DNA from: Brevinema_A sp051647245
GTDB taxonomy: Bacteria > Spirochaetota > Brevinematia > Brevinematales > Brevinemataceae
Reading direction: 5' to 3'
Assembly: GCA_051647245.1 (NCBI GenBank)
Contig: JBOFDS010000003.1
Coordinates: 1 to 63,033, forward strand
DNA length: 63,033 nt
A program made the position numbers and the translations under genes. The notes under the pieces are model-generated. The model ran no database searches. It was not told where the DNA came from and saw only the letters and a program-made list of their open reading frames with translations. How positions within the stretch are numbered: position 1 is the first letter of the stretch; each line of letters starts with the position of its first letter. Shown piece by piece: positions 60,503-63,033 of the stretch.

Positions 60503-62269
60503 ATGGCGAATTGGTTATTAATACTTGATGAAATGGAATCAAATGGTGCTGAAATATATGATAAATTGGTACACGATCCTATACAATTAGTATATACACA
60601 AGATTTAAATGTTAGATTAACTTCATTAACTGTTGGTGATACAATATTTATATATATTGGCGGAGATGTATTAAGTAAGAAAAAAATAGATGGGATATAT
60701 GATATAGCTATGCTGACCGATATTTCTGGTACGCAATATACATTCAAAAGCATTAATTCAAAATGGAGAGAATTAGTTAACTCAAATCAAGCTTTATTAT
60801 CTATAGATCACAACGAAGATCCCGATATCTTACTAGCACCACTGTCATCAGATGACGCAGAATACTATAAACAAACAATTGATATGCAACTTAATCTGAT
60901 GAAAATAGCTGATGATACTGTGATTAAAGAAAAGGGTACAGTAGATCCTAAAAATAAAAGTAAAGGAATTACTTTCACAGGGATACTTTCTAATGTGCTT
61001 GGAGAAATTAATCGAAATGTCTCACGCGATGAACGAATAATAGAAAAGGGCTATATTATTAATAATGGTGTAAAAGTATTGAGAGGATTTGCTCCTTTTA
61101 AGGACTTAGAGTCTATACATGAAAAAGATAACGAATATCAAAGAGACCTAAAAAAATCTCATAAAAAGAGTTTGATTAAATTTATAAACTCTGATAATAA
61201 TTTTATACCAGAAATTATTTACGCTTTTCGTTCTAACAATGAAGATTTATTTTTAAAACAAGTTATTATAAACGATTCAGGCACTTCACCAAAGAACAAA
61301 GGAATAATAGAAAATTTGGATGTATGGCAATTAACATTTTCTAATAATGAAAAGCTATACTGTATAGATGGAAATCATCGCTTTGAAGCAATAAGAAATA
61401 TTTATAATAGTGATATTCCTAAAGAACTTTTAGTACCTTTTTGTATAATATTTGTACCTAACAGTAAAGAAGAAGATTTTGTATTTAATGAACCTTCTTA
61501 TTTCTTTAACTTGAATGGTCGTTCTGAGCCTTTACTATATGGCGAAACTTTTAAATATATTACCTCTAATTTAAAAGATAGAGTAAATATAGAAAACTCA
61601 TTATCTACTTATAAATTTTTTGATATGTTAAAAAAATTAGATGAACTTCAAGTATATCAAATTAATCGCATAGAATATATCAAAGTTGAAAAAAAAATAG
61701 AAACAGAAATAAAAAATGATGAGAATACTGAGATACTATACACTGCTGAAGAAAAAAAGACTCCTAAAGATAAATTAAAAGAGACTCGATTAGGAGAGTT
61801 GCTATTTAAGGTGTATAAAGAATTTGAAGATGAAATCATTAAAAATGATAACATTATAGATACATTTATAGGTACGATAGAAGATATCTGTAATGATAAA
61901 GACTACATTGATTCATTGTATATATATAAATATTGTAATGATATATTGCCTTCTTTAGTTCTATATTTATATTATAAAAACAACCAAAGATCTACAAATA
62001 TAAAAGGTGAACTTATAAAAATTAGCCAATGGTTATCGATAAAGCAACTTTCTTCAGAACATTTTGATTCTATTGAAAAATTATATTCTCAATATCAACA
62101 ATATATATCTTGTAAGAATATTTATATATTTATGGCTATGCCTTTTAAACCTGAGGATAGAGTAAATGAAATGAATGATTTCAGAGAAAACACCTTAATC
62201 CCTAAACTACAATCTACATTTCCAAATTGCAATATAGAGTTTTCAGAAATTATGAGAGAGCAAAAATAG
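60503..62269 (+). CDS. EVE-like/DGQHR-domain protein, C-terminus truncated
   Basis: 588 aa. The N-terminal ~105 residues resemble an EVE/PUA-like module ('NWLLILDEME', 'VGDTIFIYIGGD', 'GIYDIAML'). The middle has a DndB/ParB-like DGQHR core, 'KLYCIDGNHRFEAIRNI' (about residues 285-301) followed by 'YFFNLNGRSEPL'. The end begins a nucleotide-binding-like domain ('IYIFMAMPFKPEDRV', about 541) which stops after about 50 residues where a type III restriction stump starts. It is probably a DNA-modification sensor tied to the upstream enzyme; truncation may have disabled the last domain. Confidence 0.6.
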   Translation: MANWLLILDEMESNGAEIYDKLVHDPIQLVYTQDLNVRLTSLTVGDTIFIYIGGDVLSKKKIDGIYDIAMLTDISGTQYTFKSINSKWRELVNSNQALLSIDHNEDPDILLAPLSSDDAEYYKQTIDMQLNLMKIADDTVIKEKGTVDPKNKSKGITFTGILSNVLGEINRNVSRDERIIEKGYIINNGVKVLRGFAPFKDLESIHEKDNEYQRDLKKSHKKSLIKFINSDNNFIPEIIYAFRSNNEDLFLKQVIINDSGTSPKNKGIIENLDVWQLTFSNNEKLYCIDGNHRFEAIRNIYNSDIPKELLVPFCIIFVPNSKEEDFVFNEPSYFFNLNGRSEPLLYGETFKYITSNLKDRVNIENSLSTYKFFDMLKKLDELQVYQINRIEYIKVEKKIETEIKNDENTEILYTAEEKKTPKDKLKETRLGELLFKVYKEFEDEIIKNDNIIDTFIGTIEDICNDKDYIDSLYIYKYCNDILPSLVLYLYYKNNQRSTNIKGELIKISQWLSIKQLSSEHFDSIEKLYSQYQQYISCKNIYIFMAMPFKPEDRVNEMNDFRENTLIPKLQSTFPNCNIEFSEIMREQK

Positions 62270-62865
62270 AGCTTGCCAATCAAGCTTTAGAAAAGCTTAT
62301 GCCTGAAATCAATAGGGAGTTAAAAGAACAAGTAGGATCTGCCTTTTTTGAAAAGATGATCGCTGAGATCTTTGATATAGAAAAGATCCGTGAGACAGAA
62401 GAAGAAAGTGAAGATCATCATGAGTTATTAAACCCACTATCATGGTATCTATACGATAAAAGTATTTTCACAAGCGAAGAAAAGCATCTAATCATCCTTT
62501 TCAAAAGCTTCATGGATAAGCTACAAAAGAAATATACTGATACTTACTTGCTGAGAAATGAGCGATTTTTTGCCTTATACAACAAAAAAGGTCAACGCTT
62601 TGAGCCTGATTTTGTTCTAATATGTAAGAATAAAGATGAGAATGAAGTATTATATCAATGCTTTATTGAGCCTAAAGGCTCTCATCTCTTAATAAAAGAT
62701 AAGTGGAAAGAAGATTTTCTCTTAAATGAATTATCCAATGATTTAATCACTAAAGGAGATAATCACTATAAAATTATAGGGATGCCTTTTTACAATCAAA
62801 AAGATGGAGTTGGTGAGAATAAATTTGAAGAGCTTTTAGAAGATACTTTCAAGATAGATAAATAA
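62242..62865 (+). pseudogene. C-terminal stump of a type III restriction enzyme
   Basis: The frame from about 62242 reads 'NYERAKIELANQALEKL' and onward as the end of a type III Res subunit, with the PD-(D/E)xK endonuclease residues in 'RFEPDFVLI' and 'CFIEPKGSHLL' and the closing 'KWKEDFLLNEL'. The normal protein is about 900-1000 aa; the helicase part is gone and no mod gene is seen. It overlaps the truncated upstream gene in another frame, so a deletion joined the two. Confidence 0.85.
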
Positions 62866-62868
62866 ACT

Positions 62869-62901
62869 AAAAAGCTCACCCTGAATAAGGGTGAGCTTTT
62901 T
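62869..62901 (+). terminator. Terminator after the type III stump
   Basis: AAAAGCTCACCC/GGGTGAGCTTTTT stem with T run, just after the stop at 62865. Confidence 0.88.
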
Positions 62902-62966
62902 GATTTATGCAAATCTTTTTAATATTGGTAATACCTATCTTGAGGAAGATATTTTGTGAGAGGGTA

Positions 62967-62995
62967 TTGATCCAGATTTGAAGTTGGTTTATAAT
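62967..62995 (+). promoter_or_regulatory. Promoter for a gene leaving the window
   Basis: TTGATC (62967-62972), 17 nt and TATAAT (62990-62995), 32 nt before the ATG at 63028. Confidence 0.6.
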
Positions 62996-63027
62996 ACTAT
63001 CTATAATATAGATTTTGAGGTAAAGAA

Positions 63028-63033
63028 ATGTCG
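63028..63033 (+). CDS. Start of a gene running off the right edge
   Basis: ATG-TCG preceded by GAGG at a normal distance and by a promoter. Only two codons are visible. Confidence 0.5.

Overview
Host and setting. The window is AT-rich (by eye about one third G+C). It carries signal-peptide and lipobox proteins, a beta-barrel-like envelope protein, a Na+-pumping oxaloacetate decarboxylase and near-consensus sigma-70 promoters (TTGACA, 17 nt, TATAAT). This fits a low-GC, diderm, fermentative, host-associated bacterium. The gene set is compatible with a spirochaete, but no marker here proves that. No rRNA and no CRISPR array was seen; one tRNA (Leu-CAA) is present.

Region 1, about 430-16300: a defective Mu-like transposable prophage between two paralogous lipoprotein genes that share a promoter module. 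Late genes run left (TerS, TerL, portal, MuF head protein, truncated I-type protease). A cargo block (ASCH protein, membrane protein, unknown 307-aa protein, P63C protein) and an S24-type repressor also run left. Early genes run right from a strong promoter set among palindromic operators (small ORFs, MuA-like transposase, MuB-like ATPase, OB-fold protein, Gam, GemA). All tail genes are missing. The prophage is rich in structured RNA. Two RNAs of about 180 nt each present two hairpins whose 7-nt loops are perfectly complementary (kissing loops). There is also a 56-nt tRNA-like cloverleaf and a 32-nt inverted repeat flanking the transposition genes. These RNAs are the best candidates for something undescribed.

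Region 2, 17246-26172: a BaiN/HI0933-type flavoprotein, a lipoprotein alkaline phosphatase, and a type I restriction-modification operon (hsdM-hsdS-small acidic ORF-hsdR).

Region 3, 26259-34861: an eight-gene leftward operon for building and decorating a surface polymer. It holds a sulfatase-fold membrane enzyme, a 59-aa membrane protein, a TagF-like transferase, a YidC-like protein, a LicC/PntC-like cytidylyltransferase, and a 2-aminoethylphosphonate-type ABC transporter whose permease is fused to a LicD-like domain. A plausible combined role is uptake of a phospho- or phosphono-amino alcohol, CDP-activation and transfer to an envelope glycopolymer.

Region 4, 35001-52768: envelope proteins, a carotenoid-isomerase-like oxidoreductase, purine salvage (guanine riboswitch plus AzgA-type permease, divergent xpt), a biotin pair (BioY and a BPL_N protein), YdeI and metallo-beta-lactamase-fold proteins, a frameshifted lipoprotein, two tandem uridine phosphorylases, the four-gene oxaloacetate decarboxylase operon and a PEPCK/HprK-like P-loop protein.

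Region 5, 52891-63033: a tRNA-Leu used as the insertion point of a mobile island. The island holds a frameshifted tyrosine integrase, a TerS-like protein, an unknown protein, an intact second integrase, a nuclease-methylase fusion with its specificity subunit, an EVE-like/DGQHR protein whose end is cut off, and the C-terminal stump of a type III restriction enzyme. Three genes in the window are each broken at a run of six A where seven would restore the frame.
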